From Marinilabiliales bacterium (lineage in GTDB: Bacteria > Bacteroidota > Bacteroidia > Bacteroidales > F082), in contig PKSW01000475.1 in NCBI GenBank assembly GCA_002869465.1, forward strand, positions 1 through 34,174: a stretch of DNA of 34,174 nt. Reading direction: 5' to 3'. The notes under the pieces are model-generated. The model had not been told where the DNA came from. It ran no database searches and worked only from the letters and a program-made list of their open reading frames with translations. Positions within the stretch are counted from its first letter, which is position 1; each line of letters opens with the position of its first letter. Position numbers and translations under genes: made by a program. Of the stretch, positions 1 through 7,869 are shown piece by piece.

Positions 1-218
1 CCGAATTTTCCATTTTCCTGTGCTTTTAACCACCTGATATCAAATTCAAAATCAGTGATTAATGTAGAAGTGTTTGGTAGGTTTACGCCAGTTGTGTTTC
101 TGAATTGAACTGCAATAAATCCATTTCCATCTAATACTATTCTTCCTTCAAAGTTTTGAGAATAGGTGTCTGATAAAATTATTACTATGAAAAGTAATAG
201 AGTGTACAGCTTTTTCAT
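1..218 (-). CDS. Secreted protein of unknown function, N-terminal fragment cut by the window edge
   Basis: This ORF is not in the supplied track. Read on the minus strand from the ATG at 218, it stays open to base 1 for 72 codons. The product begins MKKLYTLLLFIVIILSDTYS, a typical Sec signal peptide (Lys-rich start, long hydrophobic core), with a likely cleavage just before QNFEGR. The visible mature part (FEGRIVLDGNGFIAVQFRN) looks like beta-strand-rich extracytoplasmic sequence, but I recognise no family. The C-terminal part and any sorting domain lie outside the window. The start is supported by the signal peptide and by the A/T-rich, gene-free DNA immediately upstream. Confidence is good that it is coding and low on function. 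Confidence 0.7.
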   Translation of the reverse strand, partial: MKKLYTLLLFIVIILSDTYSQNFEGRIVLDGNGFIAVQFRNTTGVNLPNTSTLITDFEFDIRWLKAQENGKF

Positions 219-578
219 TTTCTTTCTTTTTTGTTTCCCTTAGTTTTTTCAAATTAACAATCTGTTTTTCTTGATTGTCAGCTTGTGTTTGAATTCCAAA
301 ACTGGGATTTCAGAAAATTACTCGAGATGTAAGAAATTCATAATTTGCTTGTAACAAAGTTACTTGCAATGAAAGGTATTCATAATTGGCATATACTACT
401 TGAAGTGAGTGGGAATCATAATTGGGTAAGAAATCCGCTTTGCTTGACGCCCAAAAAATGGGCAAGCGGGCTACAAATATAAGACAAAAAAAATAAAAGT
501 CAAGCTTTTATCAAAAAAATCCAGAAATCGCACTTAAATTTTATAGATTTACAACAGCTAAAATTAGTATTATTTACT
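219..578. other. Gene-free stretch of 360 bp
   Basis: This is the divergent intergenic region between the secreted-protein fragment and the ZIP transporter. It holds three imperfect 30-bp direct repeats (separate entry). It also has an imperfect hairpin at 442-467 (GCTT-gac-GCCC ... GGGC-AAGC), then an A-rich run with no T tract on the + strand, so it is not a convincing terminator. The frame 333-482 is open and would encode a repeated G(I/N)HNW peptide. It has no convincing start signal and I do not call it a gene. No TAnnTTTG box was found close to the zupT start. Confidence 0.5.
318..425. repeat. Three imperfect direct repeats of about 30 bp
   Basis: The copies are at 318-347 (ttactcgagatgtaagaaat...), 360-389 (ttacttgcaatgaaaggtat...) and 396-425 (ctacttgaagtgagtgggaa...). 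Each ends in a shared TCATAATTKG block. Start-to-start spacing is 42 and then 36 bp. The two right-hand copies are the most alike. Both spacings are multiples of three, so the repeats stay in one frame and would encode a recurrent HNW/HNL peptide in the open stretch 333-482. They could be a decayed repeat protein, an intergenic repeat family or regulator sites. Three copies with uneven spacing do not make a CRISPR. Confidence 0.55.
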
Positions 579-1388
579 ATGGAATTTGAAACAATTGCTT
601 TTGCCTTTGGGCTGACTTTATTTGCAGGATTATCAACGGGTATTGGAAGTGCGATTGCCTTCTTCGCCAAAAAAACAAATACCGGTTTTCTTTCGGTGGC
701 GCTGGGTTTTTCGGCAGGTGTGATGATCTATGTATCGTTTGTGGAGATCATGGTGAAGGCCAGGGATGAATTAATAACAGTGGTTGGAGATACACAGGGC
801 TACTGGCTGACTGCCGCTGGATTTTTTGGTGGCATACTTTTTATTGCCATCATAGATAAGCTTATTCCTTCTGCTGAAAATCCGCATGAAATGCATAAAG
901 TTGAAGAGATGCAGGATGTGGAAGCGAAGAAATCGAAAAAATTGATGCGCATGGGGATGTTTACGGCCCTGGCCATTGCCATTCATAATTTTCCGGAAGG
1001 ACTGGCCACTTTTACCGCCGCGCTTACCGATCCGACACTGGGAATCGCTATTGCGGTGGCTATTGCGATTCATAATATTCCGGAAGGGATTGCAGTTTCT
1101 GTGCCCGTTTTCTATGCCACAGGAAGCAAAAGGAAAGCATTCTGGTTGTCGTTTTTTTCAGGATTGGCAGAGCCTGTGGGTGCACTGATCGGTTATTTGA
1201 TTTTAATGCCTTTTCTTAGCCCGGTGGTTTTTGGATTGCTTTTCGCCGGCGTGGCCGGAATTATGGTATTTATATCATTGGATGAATTATTACCGGCAGC
1301 AGAAGAATATGGCGAACACCACCTTTCTATTTACGGAATGATTGCCGGCATGGCTGTGATGGCTTTAAGCCTGTTGCTCTTCCTGTAA
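579..1388 (+). CDS. zupT: ZIP-family divalent metal transporter (ZupT-like)
   Basis: Inner-membrane importer of zinc and possibly other divalent cations, in the ZIP family. The 269-residue length is close to E. coli ZupT. The two diagnostic ZIP motifs are present: HNFPEG at about 136-141 and HNIPEG at about 165-170. Their His and Glu residues form the metal path in characterised ZIP proteins. About eight hydrophobic segments flank a charged, His/Lys/Glu-rich cytoplasmic loop (about 96-124), as is usual before TM4. The ATG at 579 gives a sensible first membrane segment. The gene stands alone, convergent with hsp20, and ends nine bases before a shared terminator. Substrate specificity (Zn, Fe, Mn, Co) cannot be read from the sequence. 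The family call is secure and the gene name is by similarity. Confidence 0.9.
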   Translation: MEFETIAFAFGLTLFAGLSTGIGSAIAFFAKKTNTGFLSVALGFSAGVMIYVSFVEIMVKARDELITVVGDTQGYWLTAAGFFGGILFIAIIDKLIPSAENPHEMHKVEEMQDVEAKKSKKLMRMGMFTALAIAIHNFPEGLATFTAALTDPTLGIAIAVAIAIHNIPEGIAVSVPVFYATGSKRKAFWLSFFSGLAEPVGALIGYLILMPFLSPVVFGLLFAGVAGIMVFISLDELLPAAEEYGEHHLSIYGMIAGMAVMALSLLLFL

Positions 1389-1396
1389 ACAAAAAA

Positions 1397-1420
1397 CCCC
1401 GCTTCAATTAATAAGCGGGG
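1397..1420. terminator. Bidirectional terminator between zupT and hsp20
   Basis: Perfect 8-bp stem CCCCGCTT/AAGCGGGG with the 8-nt loop caattaat. On the minus strand it is followed by a run of six T (aaaaaa before the stem on +), so it best terminates hsp20. On the + strand the tail is only TAATGAAAACTTT, so zupT termination may be weaker. Confidence 0.8.
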
Positions 1421-1443
1421 TAATGAAAACTTTACAATTTTAA

Positions 1444-1857
1444 TTATGCAACCTTGATTTCACGGGTTAGCTTCGTTTTTTCGTCTTTTGGGATGGATAT
1501 ATTCAAAATACCATCTTGGTAGTCCGCTTTGATCTTGTCGGCAACAATGTTTTTGGGCAATGTAAATGACCTGCTAAAACTGTTGTAGCCAAATTCGCGG
1601 CGTGTGTAATTCGTTTTGGTTTCTTCATTTTCTTCTTTTATTTCAGAAGAAATGGTAAGTACCTGGTTTTCAAGATTGATCTTAAAATCATCTTTTTTCA
1701 TGCCCGGAACCGCAAATTCCAATAAAAATTGTTTTTCATCATCCTGGATATTCACCGCAGGAACGTTGCAATTACGTTTGTAATTTGAAAAATCATCTTC
1801 CATGGCATTCATAAAACCGCTGTAGAATGGATGTCTGTTAAATCTAACTAAGTTCAT
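1444..1857 (-). CDS. Small heat-shock protein, Hsp20/alpha-crystallin family
   Basis: ATP-independent cytoplasmic holdase that binds unfolding proteins. The 137-residue protein has a short N-terminal arm (about 1-30), the alpha-crystallin domain from about residue 33 (beta strands around FLLEFAVPGMKKDDFKINL) and the conserved GILNISIPK motif near 117-125. A short basic C-terminal tail follows (LTREIKVA), which contains an I-K-V version of the I-x-I assembly motif. It has an unusually strong Shine-Dalgarno site for Bacteroidota (AAAGGAG on the minus strand), fitting high induced expression. No HrcA CIRCE element is visible upstream. A loose CCAA-N7-TTGG dyad at about 1922-1936 is the only operator-like sequence seen. 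Confidence 0.92.
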   Translation of the reverse strand: MNLVRFNRHPFYSGFMNAMEDDFSNYKRNCNVPAVNIQDDEKQFLLEFAVPGMKKDDFKINLENQVLTISSEIKEENEETKTNYTRREFGYNSFSRSFTLPKNIVADKIKADYQDGILNISIPKDEKTKLTREIKVA

Positions 1858-1864
1858 TTTTTAT

Positions 1865-1870
1865 CTCCTT
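1865..1870 (-). promoter_or_regulatory. Strong Shine-Dalgarno site of hsp20
   Basis: The minus strand reads AAGGAG, seven bases before the ATG at 1857. Few other genes in the window have such a site, as is typical for Bacteroidota, so it stands out and also fixes the hsp20 start. Confidence 0.7.
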
Positions 1871-2034
1871 TAATTTAAATTATTTCATGATTAAATTTGA
1901 AATGTGGAAGTCAACTTTTATTCCAATTGATATTTGGCAATAAAACAAGACAAAATGACAGTAAAAGATTTTATATCAAGACAATATGGCCGGCTGGTTA
2001 AATAGAATTTCATTTATTGTGCCTATTGTTTTCG

Positions 2035-2042
2035 TATCTTTG
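2035..2042 (+). promoter_or_regulatory. Bacteroidota -7 box (TATCTTTG) of the YbhN-like gene
   Basis: TATCTTTG matches TAnnTTTG and lies 19 bases before the TTG start at 2062, implying a leader of roughly a dozen bases. A TTG at 2017-2019 is slightly too close to be an ideal -33 element. Confidence 0.55.
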
Positions 2043-2061
2043 TGCTCCTTAAAACCTTGTT

Positions 2062-3111
2062 TTGGATAAAGTTGTAAACAGTTTACGCCCCAACAGAATC
2101 CTTTGGCCGATCGTTATCGGGCTGGGGGTGAGTGGCTATATGTTATACAACAAATTTGACAGTGAAACTTTTACTTTCCTGGAATTAAGCTGGCATGTAG
2201 TGCTGTTTGTTTTGCTTGCTTTCCTGATGATGGTCGTGAGGGATGTGGCTTATATGTATCGTTTGATGGTATTAACCGATTATGGTTTGAGCTGGAAGCA
2301 AGCCTTTAATGTGATCATGTTATGGGAATTCAGTTCGGCGGTATCACCTTCTGTTGTTGGTGGAACAGGTCCTGCTATATTCTTTTTATATAAGGAAGGA
2401 TTGAGTGGAGGTAGCAGCACGGCGGTTGTACTCACAGCTATTTTTCTCGATGAGATGTTCTTTGTTATTTCTGTTCCGATTGTCTATTTTGTGTTCGGGA
2501 TGGATATTTTTCCACCTGATTCGTTAAACTACAATACCATATTATCGGCCTTTTATATTGGTTATTTGATCATTTTGGTTTATACATTGTTCCTGGCGTA
2601 TGCGCTGTTCATCAACCCGCAAATGTTCAAATCATTTGTATCCTGGGTATTTTTATTTCCGATTTTGGTGCGATGGAGGACGAGAGCGCGTAAATCAGCC
2701 AATCAACTGATTCAAACATCGAGGGTGATTCGGAGTAAACCATTTTCATACTGGGCGAAAAGTTTTACGGCAACCATTTTTTCGTGGACAGCCAGGTATT
2801 GGGTAGTTAATTTCCTATTGATGGCTTTTATGCTGGATCGATATTCAGTAACGGATCAATTCCTGATTTATGGAAGGCAATTAAGCATGTGGATTATTCT
2901 TCTCATCAGCCCGACGCCTGGCGGAAGTGGCGTTGCCGAGTTTATTTTTTCTGATTTTCTGGGCGACTTTATTGCCAACGAATCATGGTATGCTCCGCTG
3001 GCATTTTTCTGGCGGCTGATTTCTTATTATCCTTATCTGTTTATTGGTGCCATTATATTGCCGATCTGGCTTAAAAAGGTATTCTCCAATAAGTATAAAG
3101 AAGTGAAATAA
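2062..3111 (+). CDS. Lysylphosphatidylglycerol-synthase-TM (YbhN/UPF0104) family membrane protein
   Basis: Polytopic inner-membrane protein of 349 residues with about eight hydrophobic segments. It matches the LPG_synthase_TM family (PF03706) by two landmarks: SPSVVGGTGPAIFFLYKEG near residue 95 and the family signature PTPGGSGVAE near 284-293. MprF uses this module to flip aminoacylated lipids. Stand-alone members such as YbhN have poorly defined roles, mostly in envelope lipid handling. No aminoacyl-transferase domain is attached, so lysyl-PG synthesis should not be assumed. The start is TTG: an in-frame TAA lies at 2050-2052 and no ATG precedes the first membrane segment. It converges on glutamine synthetase with one base between the stops. 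Confidence 0.85.
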   Translation: MDKVVNSLRPNRILWPIVIGLGVSGYMLYNKFDSETFTFLELSWHVVLFVLLAFLMMVVRDVAYMYRLMVLTDYGLSWKQAFNVIMLWEFSSAVSPSVVGGTGPAIFFLYKEGLSGGSSTAVVLTAIFLDEMFFVISVPIVYFVFGMDIFPPDSLNYNTILSAFYIGYLIILVYTLFLAYALFINPQMFKSFVSWVFLFPILVRWRTRARKSANQLIQTSRVIRSKPFSYWAKSFTATIFSWTARYWVVNFLLMAFMLDRYSVTDQFLIYGRQLSMWIILLISPTPGGSGVAEFIFSDFLGDFIANESWYAPLAFFWRLISYYPYLFIGAIILPIWLKKVFSNKYKEVK

Positions 3112-3112
3112 T

Positions 3113-4615
3113 TTAACCGCAGTAAAAGTACTTATTCACCAGGTTCATAATTTTTTCATCATCAGCCTTGATTTTTGAAATCAGGCCTTTGTCTTTATGG
3201 CTCTTTAAAAGATTTACAAGGAAGTTGATCTCTTCATTGGGGAATACATTATACATGGTATAAATATCGCGTTGCCTGACAAGCTGCTCTGCCGACTCTT
3301 CGCATGAACCCGGTAGCTGTTCAAGTTTAGATAATTTATCCTTATGTTCATCGTCGAAAATATTGACATCTACATAGGTTTTCTCTGCCACTTTTAACGG
3401 GTCTTTCATTTCAAAACCATGACGGGCAGCTACGGTTAAGCCGGCAAGTAACAAATAAATATCTGCTGATCCATCCGGACTGCGGAATTCAACTGTTTGC
3501 TTGTCGGAAAGGTCGATCAGGTCACCACTTTCCTGAGGATTCACTTTATGAATCATATTTACAGGTGCACGCCATCCCAGCGGAATACGCACCAATACAG
3601 AACGGTTGCGATCGCCCCAGCAAACATTGGTGGGTGCCTCCTGGTGCGGTACCAGCCTGAAATAGGATGTCGGATTCATATTTCCGAAAGCCGTTAATGA
3701 TGGTGCCAGGTCCATGTAACCGGCTATTACTGTTTTCGCAATTTTACTCAAATCACCGTTTTCGGTCATCATATTTTTACCGTTTTTCATCACACGAGTA
3801 TGGATGTGCAACCCACTGCCCGCTTTTCCAACCGTAATTTTTGGGGCAAAAGTTACTTCAACCCCATAATGTGCCGCAAGTGTCCTGATGATCCATTTGG
3901 CTTTAATGAGTTGATAAGCGCTGTCTTCAACATTGGTGGGTAAAAATTCTATTTCGTTTTGCTCGTAAACAAGTCCTTCTTTGGTAAAATTGCCTACCTC
4001 TGAATGTCCATACTTGATCATCCCTCCTGATTCGGCAATAAGTTTCATAGCATGGTTTCGGAACAAATTCCATTTAGAGAATGGCGATGATTCATGATAT
4101 CCGCGCTGGTCATCAGCTTTAAACAAACCTTCGTCTTCGCTAATGATATAATATTCCAATTCGCCCATGGTTTCAAATTCGTAGCCGGTCACTTTCTTAA
4201 ATGCATCATGTGCTTTCTTGAGGATGTTCTCGGGTGCTCCTTCAAAAGCATTTCCGTAACGGTCGTAATAGGAGCATAAAATATCCATCGTAGGGATATC
4301 AGTAAAAGGATTTACATATGCGGTTTTGTATCGTGGAATTACGTATAAATCGCTCGATCCGGCTTCAATGAAAGGAAATAAACTGGAGCCATCCACACGT
4401 TCGCCTGCGGTCAGCAAATGATCGAGATGTTCACGGTTACCGATGAAAAAATTCAGGGTTTTTAAGCGGCCATCCCATCCCACATACCTGAAATTGATCA
4501 TTTCAATATCATGGTCTTCAATATACTTGATCAGATCGGCTTTGGTAAATTCTTCAGAATGTTTGTTTAAATACTGAACTATCGGATTCGGGTTCATAGA
4601 AATATTATCGTTCAT
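3113..4615 (-). CDS. Glutamine synthetase family protein (class I-like), adenylylation tyrosine absent
   Basis: ATP-dependent ligation of ammonia to glutamate, in the cytosol. The 500-residue protein has the beta-grasp N-domain (about 20-110, with GERVDGSS) and the catalytic domain. Visible active-site stretches are MGELEYY (metal Glu), GSGLHIHTRV near 270 (metal/ATP His), NPTSYFRLVPHQEAPTNV near 318 followed by NRSVLVRIP, and VEFRSPDGSAD near 378. The first and last are somewhat altered from enterobacterial GlnA. The region equivalent to the adenylylation loop (NLYDLPPEE in E. coli) reads NIFDDEHKD, so Tyr is replaced by Phe. It is divergent from the DUF302 pair. GS-like gamma-glutamyl ligases are an alternative, but the conserved catalytic stretches favour a true synthetase. 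Confidence 0.85.
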   Translation of the reverse strand: MNDNISMNPNPIVQYLNKHSEEFTKADLIKYIEDHDIEMINFRYVGWDGRLKTLNFFIGNREHLDHLLTAGERVDGSSLFPFIEAGSSDLYVIPRYKTAYVNPFTDIPTMDILCSYYDRYGNAFEGAPENILKKAHDAFKKVTGYEFETMGELEYYIISEDEGLFKADDQRGYHESSPFSKWNLFRNHAMKLIAESGGMIKYGHSEVGNFTKEGLVYEQNEIEFLPTNVEDSAYQLIKAKWIIRTLAAHYGVEVTFAPKITVGKAGSGLHIHTRVMKNGKNMMTENGDLSKIAKTVIAGYMDLAPSLTAFGNMNPTSYFRLVPHQEAPTNVCWGDRNRSVLVRIPLGWRAPVNMIHKVNPQESGDLIDLSDKQTVEFRSPDGSADIYLLLAGLTVAARHGFEMKDPLKVAEKTYVDVNIFDDEHKDKLSKLEQLPGSCEESAEQLVRQRDIYTMYNVFPNEEINFLVNLLKSHKDKGLISKIKADDEKIMNLVNKYFYCG

Positions 4616-4636
4616 TGCTTAAAAAATTTGGGGACA

Positions 4637-4644
4637 CAAAATTA
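4637..4644 (-). promoter_or_regulatory. -7 box (TAATTTTG) of the glutamine synthetase gene
   Basis: The minus strand reads TAATTTTG, matching TAnnTTTG, 21 bases upstream of the ATG at 4615. No clean -33 box was found at the usual distance. Confidence 0.5.
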
Positions 4645-4683
4645 GCCAAATAATTACATATCTATTCATTACAAAATTTGTAT

Positions 4684-4699
4684 TGTTATATTTATAACA
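4684..4699. promoter_or_regulatory. 16-bp palindrome, candidate operator between glutamine synthetase and DUF302
   Basis: TGTTATA-TT-TATAACA is a perfect 7-bp inverted repeat with a 2-bp spacer. It lies 40 bp outside the glutamine-synthetase -7 box and 23 bp upstream of the DUF302 -7 box. A dimeric regulator bound here could affect either gene. The size resembles CRP/FNR-type sites but the bases are not a textbook match. Confidence 0.45.
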
Positions 4700-4722
4700 G
4701 GTTTAAATAATATAAATACCCT

Positions 4723-4730
4723 TATTTTTG
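4723..4730 (+). promoter_or_regulatory. -7 box (TATTTTTG) of the DUF302 pair
   Basis: TATTTTTG matches TAnnTTTG and lies 25 bases before the ATG at 4756, directly downstream of the palindrome at 4684-4699. Confidence 0.5.
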
Positions 4731-4755
4731 CAAATAAATATCAAACAAATTCATA

Positions 4756-5151
4756 ATGAAGAATCAATCATTTTATACAAGTAAATTCGTGGCTACTGAC
4801 TTTGAAACCACCATTGAAAAATTGAAATCAGCATTGGCTGAGGAGGGATTTGGTATCGTATCCGAAATCAACATGCAGGAAAAATTAAAGGCAGGTGCCG
4901 GAAAAGAGATTAATAAATACATGATTCTCGGTGCATGCAATCCGCATGGAGCCTACCAGGCCGTTCAGATTGAAGAACATATCGGGGTAATGCTGCCGTG
5001 TAATTTTATTGTGAGAGAAACGGAAAACGGTCAGGTTGAAGTGGCAGCTATCAATCCGGAGCAAACCATTGCCAGTATAGGAAAACCTGAAATGAAACCT
5101 CTGGCGGATGAAATAGGTGCCGGCATGCAAAAGGCAATGAATAAAATTTAA
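4756..5151 (+). CDS. DUF302 domain protein, cytosolic copy
   Basis: A 131-residue single-domain DUF302 protein (PF03625). The family hallmarks are visible: the TDFETTIEKLKSAL start of the domain, the LGACNPHGAYQA segment, and MLPCNFIVRE followed by VAAINPE near the end of the fold. Two conserved Cys (in GACNP and LPCN) could bind a metal or thiol, but the biochemical role of the family is not established. There is no signal peptide, so it should stay in the cytosol. It is the first gene of a two-gene unit; the next gene, 19 bp downstream, is a paralogue about two-thirds identical over the domain. The family call is firm and the function unknown. Confidence 0.88.
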   Translation: MKNQSFYTSKFVATDFETTIEKLKSALAEEGFGIVSEINMQEKLKAGAGKEINKYMILGACNPHGAYQAVQIEEHIGVMLPCNFIVRETENGQVEVAAINPEQTIASIGKPEMKPLADEIGAGMQKAMNKI

Positions 5152-5170
5152 TAACTCAAAAATAAAACTC

Positions 5171-5665
5171 ATGAAAACGACCAGAATTATTACTTTATTT
5201 GTGGCAGGGGTAATTGCATTTATATCCCATGCTCATGCCCAGGACATATCTGCTTCCTCAGTTACTGATCAGATAGAAGGTAAGTATTATACAGCCGTTA
5301 TAGTTGACACTGATTTTGAAACAACTATTGAAAACGTGAAAATAGCTTTGAAAGAGCAAGGGTTTGGTGTAGTGTCGGAGATCAATATGCAGGAAAAACT
5401 TAAAAAGGGCACCGGAAATGATGTACCGAATTATACCATTTTAGGAGCCTGCAACCCAAACGGTGCTTACCAGGCATTACAAATTGAGGAACAAATTGGG
5501 GTTATGTTGCCCTGTAATGTGATCGTAAGAGAAACATCAAACGGCAAAGTAGAGGTAGCTGCCATCAACCCGGAGAGAACGATGCAATCCATCGGTAATC
5601 CTGAAATGATACCTTTGGCCAGGGAAATCAGCGACAAACTAAAGCTGGTGTTAGAAGCGCTCTAA
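5171..5665 (+). CDS. DUF302 domain protein, exported copy
   Basis: A 164-residue paralogue of the preceding gene. It adds a classical signal peptide (MKTTRIITLFVAGVIAFISHAHA, cleavage before QDIS) and a short linker ahead of the DUF302 domain (from about residue 46). It keeps the same landmarks: TDFETTIENVK, LGACNPNGAYQA and MLPCNVIVRE. By my hand alignment about 82 of 121 domain positions are identical to the cytosolic copy, which points to a local tandem duplication followed by gain or loss of the export signal. It is likely co-transcribed with its neighbour. Its stop lies nine bases from the stop of the convergent peptidase gene, and no terminator is visible between them. Confidence 0.87.
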   Translation: MKTTRIITLFVAGVIAFISHAHAQDISASSVTDQIEGKYYTAVIVDTDFETTIENVKIALKEQGFGVVSEINMQEKLKKGTGNDVPNYTILGACNPNGAYQALQIEEQIGVMLPCNVIVRETSNGKVEVAAINPERTMQSIGNPEMIPLAREISDKLKLVLEAL

Positions 5666-5674
5666 GCGTCTTAA

Positions 5675-7816
5675 TTATAGGTTATCAATGAAGTAATTAG
5701 AGATTTTTTCGTACATATGTGACCTGTCGACTCCCCTTACATTATGGCCGTGGCCGGGATAGACAAAATAGTCCATTTGTTTATTTGCTTCAATGGCTTT
5801 TTTAAGGAACTGTAAGCTATTCTGCCAAACAACCGTGGGGTCGTTGGTGCCGTGGATGATCATCAATTTGCCCTGGAGATCCTCCACATAATTCAGTAGG
5901 CAAGCGTTTTTGTATCCTTCAGGATTGTCCTGTGGGGTATCCATATAGCGCTCGCCATACATTATTTCATAATATTGCCAATCGATAACCGGACCACCGG
6001 CTACGCCTACTTTAAATACACCGGGGTTTTTCAACATCATGGAAATGGTCATAAATCCTCCATAACTCCAACCATCCACACCGATTCTATCGGGGTCAAC
6101 ATAGGGCAGCGATTTCAGATAATCAACGCCTATCATCTGGTCGCGGACTTCAAGTGTTCCAAGATTTCTGAATATGGATTGTTCAAAATCCCTTCCCCTG
6201 TTTGCGGTTCCGTGGTTATCGAGCGTGAACACCACAAATCCTTTTTGAGCCATGTAATATAAAAACAGTTGTGCTCCTCCTAACCATGAATCACTGATTA
6301 ATTGGGCGTGTGGACCACCATACACATAAATGAAAATCGGATATTTTTTTGCGCTGTCAAAATCAACAGGCTTGATCATCCTGCAATACAGGTCATCACC
6401 ATTCTCAGATTTTAAAGTGAAAATGGACAATGCTCCTAATTTGTATTCTTTCAGTGGGTCGTGGTTTTCCTGAAGCACACGCATCACTTCACCCTTTTGG
6501 TTCAATAATTTGTATTCGCGACTCACATCAATGCTGCTGAAATAATCAAGGATGTATTTTCCATCACTGCTTACCTGTGCACCATGGGTTCCATGGTCAG
6601 GAGAAATTCGGGTTATATTACCATCTTTTAGATTAACAGAATAAATATTCTTTTCTAACGGACTTTCTTTAGTGCCCAAGAAATAAACTGTTTGGTCTCC
6701 ATAGAAACCCAGAAAATCTGTGACAACCCAATCTCCTTTTGTGAGTTGTTTCAGCAAGGCACCATCAGTCGCGCTATGCAAATACAAATGATTATATCCA
6801 TCTCTTTCGCTAATCCAGATAAATTCTTCACTATTCTCAGGGTTAAAATATATGGGATCTTCTGGTTCAACATATTTCGTATGAAACTCTTCAAAAAGTA
6901 TTTTTATGATATTACCAGTAGCGACATCATATTGGGTTAATTTAAGATGGTTCTGATCACGGTTTAACAAAGCTATATAAATGTATTTGCCATCAGGACC
7001 CCAACTAACGGATGTCAGGTATTGTTCCTTTGGTTCACCGGTTTTCATGAAAACGGTGTTGCCGCGCACAAGATCATATACACCAAGCGTGACTTCTTCG
7101 CTTGTCATGCCTGCCATGGGATACTTTGTGTTAGCCAATTCCGCTATGCGGGTGTCCAGATTTACCAGCGGATAATCGGTGACCATGGTTTCGTCTTTTC
7201 TGTAAAAGGCAATTTTGGTTCCTGAGGGCGACCAGAAGATACCTTTGGTGATGCCAAATTCATTCCGGTGCACCGTTTGGCCGTTCACAATACCGGGGTC
7301 ATCATCAAAGGTGATCTGTTTTACTTTTCCATCAACTACCAAATATAAGTTGTTGTTTACCGTATAAGCTGCTGCACCGGTTTTATCGTTGAATTCAATA
7401 TTTTCTGCCGTATCCGGTATCGTATTTATCTTTTTGAGATCGTATGTATTGAAATCGTATAAAAAATAAATGTTCCCGGATTTAAACTGGCAGGTTTTAT
7501 CATCATTGAAAGAAACAGAAGGCAGACGGTTTAATGAATCAAATCCGTTTACGTACATTTCTTTATTGATCATATCCAGATCGAACAGCAGTTTTTCTGT
7601 TCCTCTTTTTGCAGTTACTTTATATATGGCATTTTCTTCTGCAAAGGCATAATCATCTGAATCACCAATCCATTGCAACTGTGGAATCCTGTCTGGAAAA
7701 AGGGCCCGGTTTCGATAGTTAATGTCATCAAGTGTCAGTAATTTATCCTGAGCGGGTAATATATTCGCTTGTAAAACAATGATGGATAATAGAAGAATAC
7801 CAAATAACTTTTTCAT
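5675..7816 (-). CDS. Secreted S9B dipeptidyl peptidase (DPP IV-like)
   Basis: Serine exopeptidase that removes N-terminal dipeptides, probably in the periplasm. It has 713 residues: a signal peptide (MKKLFGILLLSIIVLQANILPAQ), the DPP IV N-terminal eight-bladed propeller (about 80-450), and the S9 alpha/beta-hydrolase domain. The catalytic triad is visible: Ser in GWSYGGF near 585, Asp in GTNDPTV near 657, and His in GHGHNVRG near 692. The DW-x-x-Glu type substrate-binding region of the propeller was not checked residue by residue, so Pro/Ala specificity is inferred from the family. It follows the GGGP synthase on the same strand with a gap of about 53 bp. No -7 box is obvious there, so read-through from the met operon is possible. 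Confidence 0.92.
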   Translation of the reverse strand: MKKLFGILLLSIIVLQANILPAQDKLLTLDDINYRNRALFPDRIPQLQWIGDSDDYAFAEENAIYKVTAKRGTEKLLFDLDMINKEMYVNGFDSLNRLPSVSFNDDKTCQFKSGNIYFLYDFNTYDLKKINTIPDTAENIEFNDKTGAAAYTVNNNLYLVVDGKVKQITFDDDPGIVNGQTVHRNEFGITKGIFWSPSGTKIAFYRKDETMVTDYPLVNLDTRIAELANTKYPMAGMTSEEVTLGVYDLVRGNTVFMKTGEPKEQYLTSVSWGPDGKYIYIALLNRDQNHLKLTQYDVATGNIIKILFEEFHTKYVEPEDPIYFNPENSEEFIWISERDGYNHLYLHSATDGALLKQLTKGDWVVTDFLGFYGDQTVYFLGTKESPLEKNIYSVNLKDGNITRISPDHGTHGAQVSSDGKYILDYFSSIDVSREYKLLNQKGEVMRVLQENHDPLKEYKLGALSIFTLKSENGDDLYCRMIKPVDFDSAKKYPIFIYVYGGPHAQLISDSWLGGAQLFLYYMAQKGFVVFTLDNHGTANRGRDFEQSIFRNLGTLEVRDQMIGVDYLKSLPYVDPDRIGVDGWSYGGFMTISMMLKNPGVFKVGVAGGPVIDWQYYEIMYGERYMDTPQDNPEGYKNACLLNYVEDLQGKLMIIHGTNDPTVVWQNSLQFLKKAIEANKQMDYFVYPGHGHNVRGVDRSHMYEKISNYFIDNL

Positions 7817-7869
7817 TTTTAATTGGGTTTGTATGCGAAATAAAATGTTTATCCTTAAATAAATTTGGA

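Noticed and set aside
318-425. CRISPR-like array
   Set aside because: There are only three degenerate copies, with spacers of 12 and 6 bp, no leader and no cas genes.
442-467. Hairpin as a transcription terminator in the first intergenic region
   Set aside because: The stem is interrupted by a 3-nt bulge and no T tract follows on either strand.
5666-5674. Terminator between the DUF302 pair and the peptidase gene
   Set aside because: Only nine bases separate the stops and no stem-loop with a T run could be found around them.
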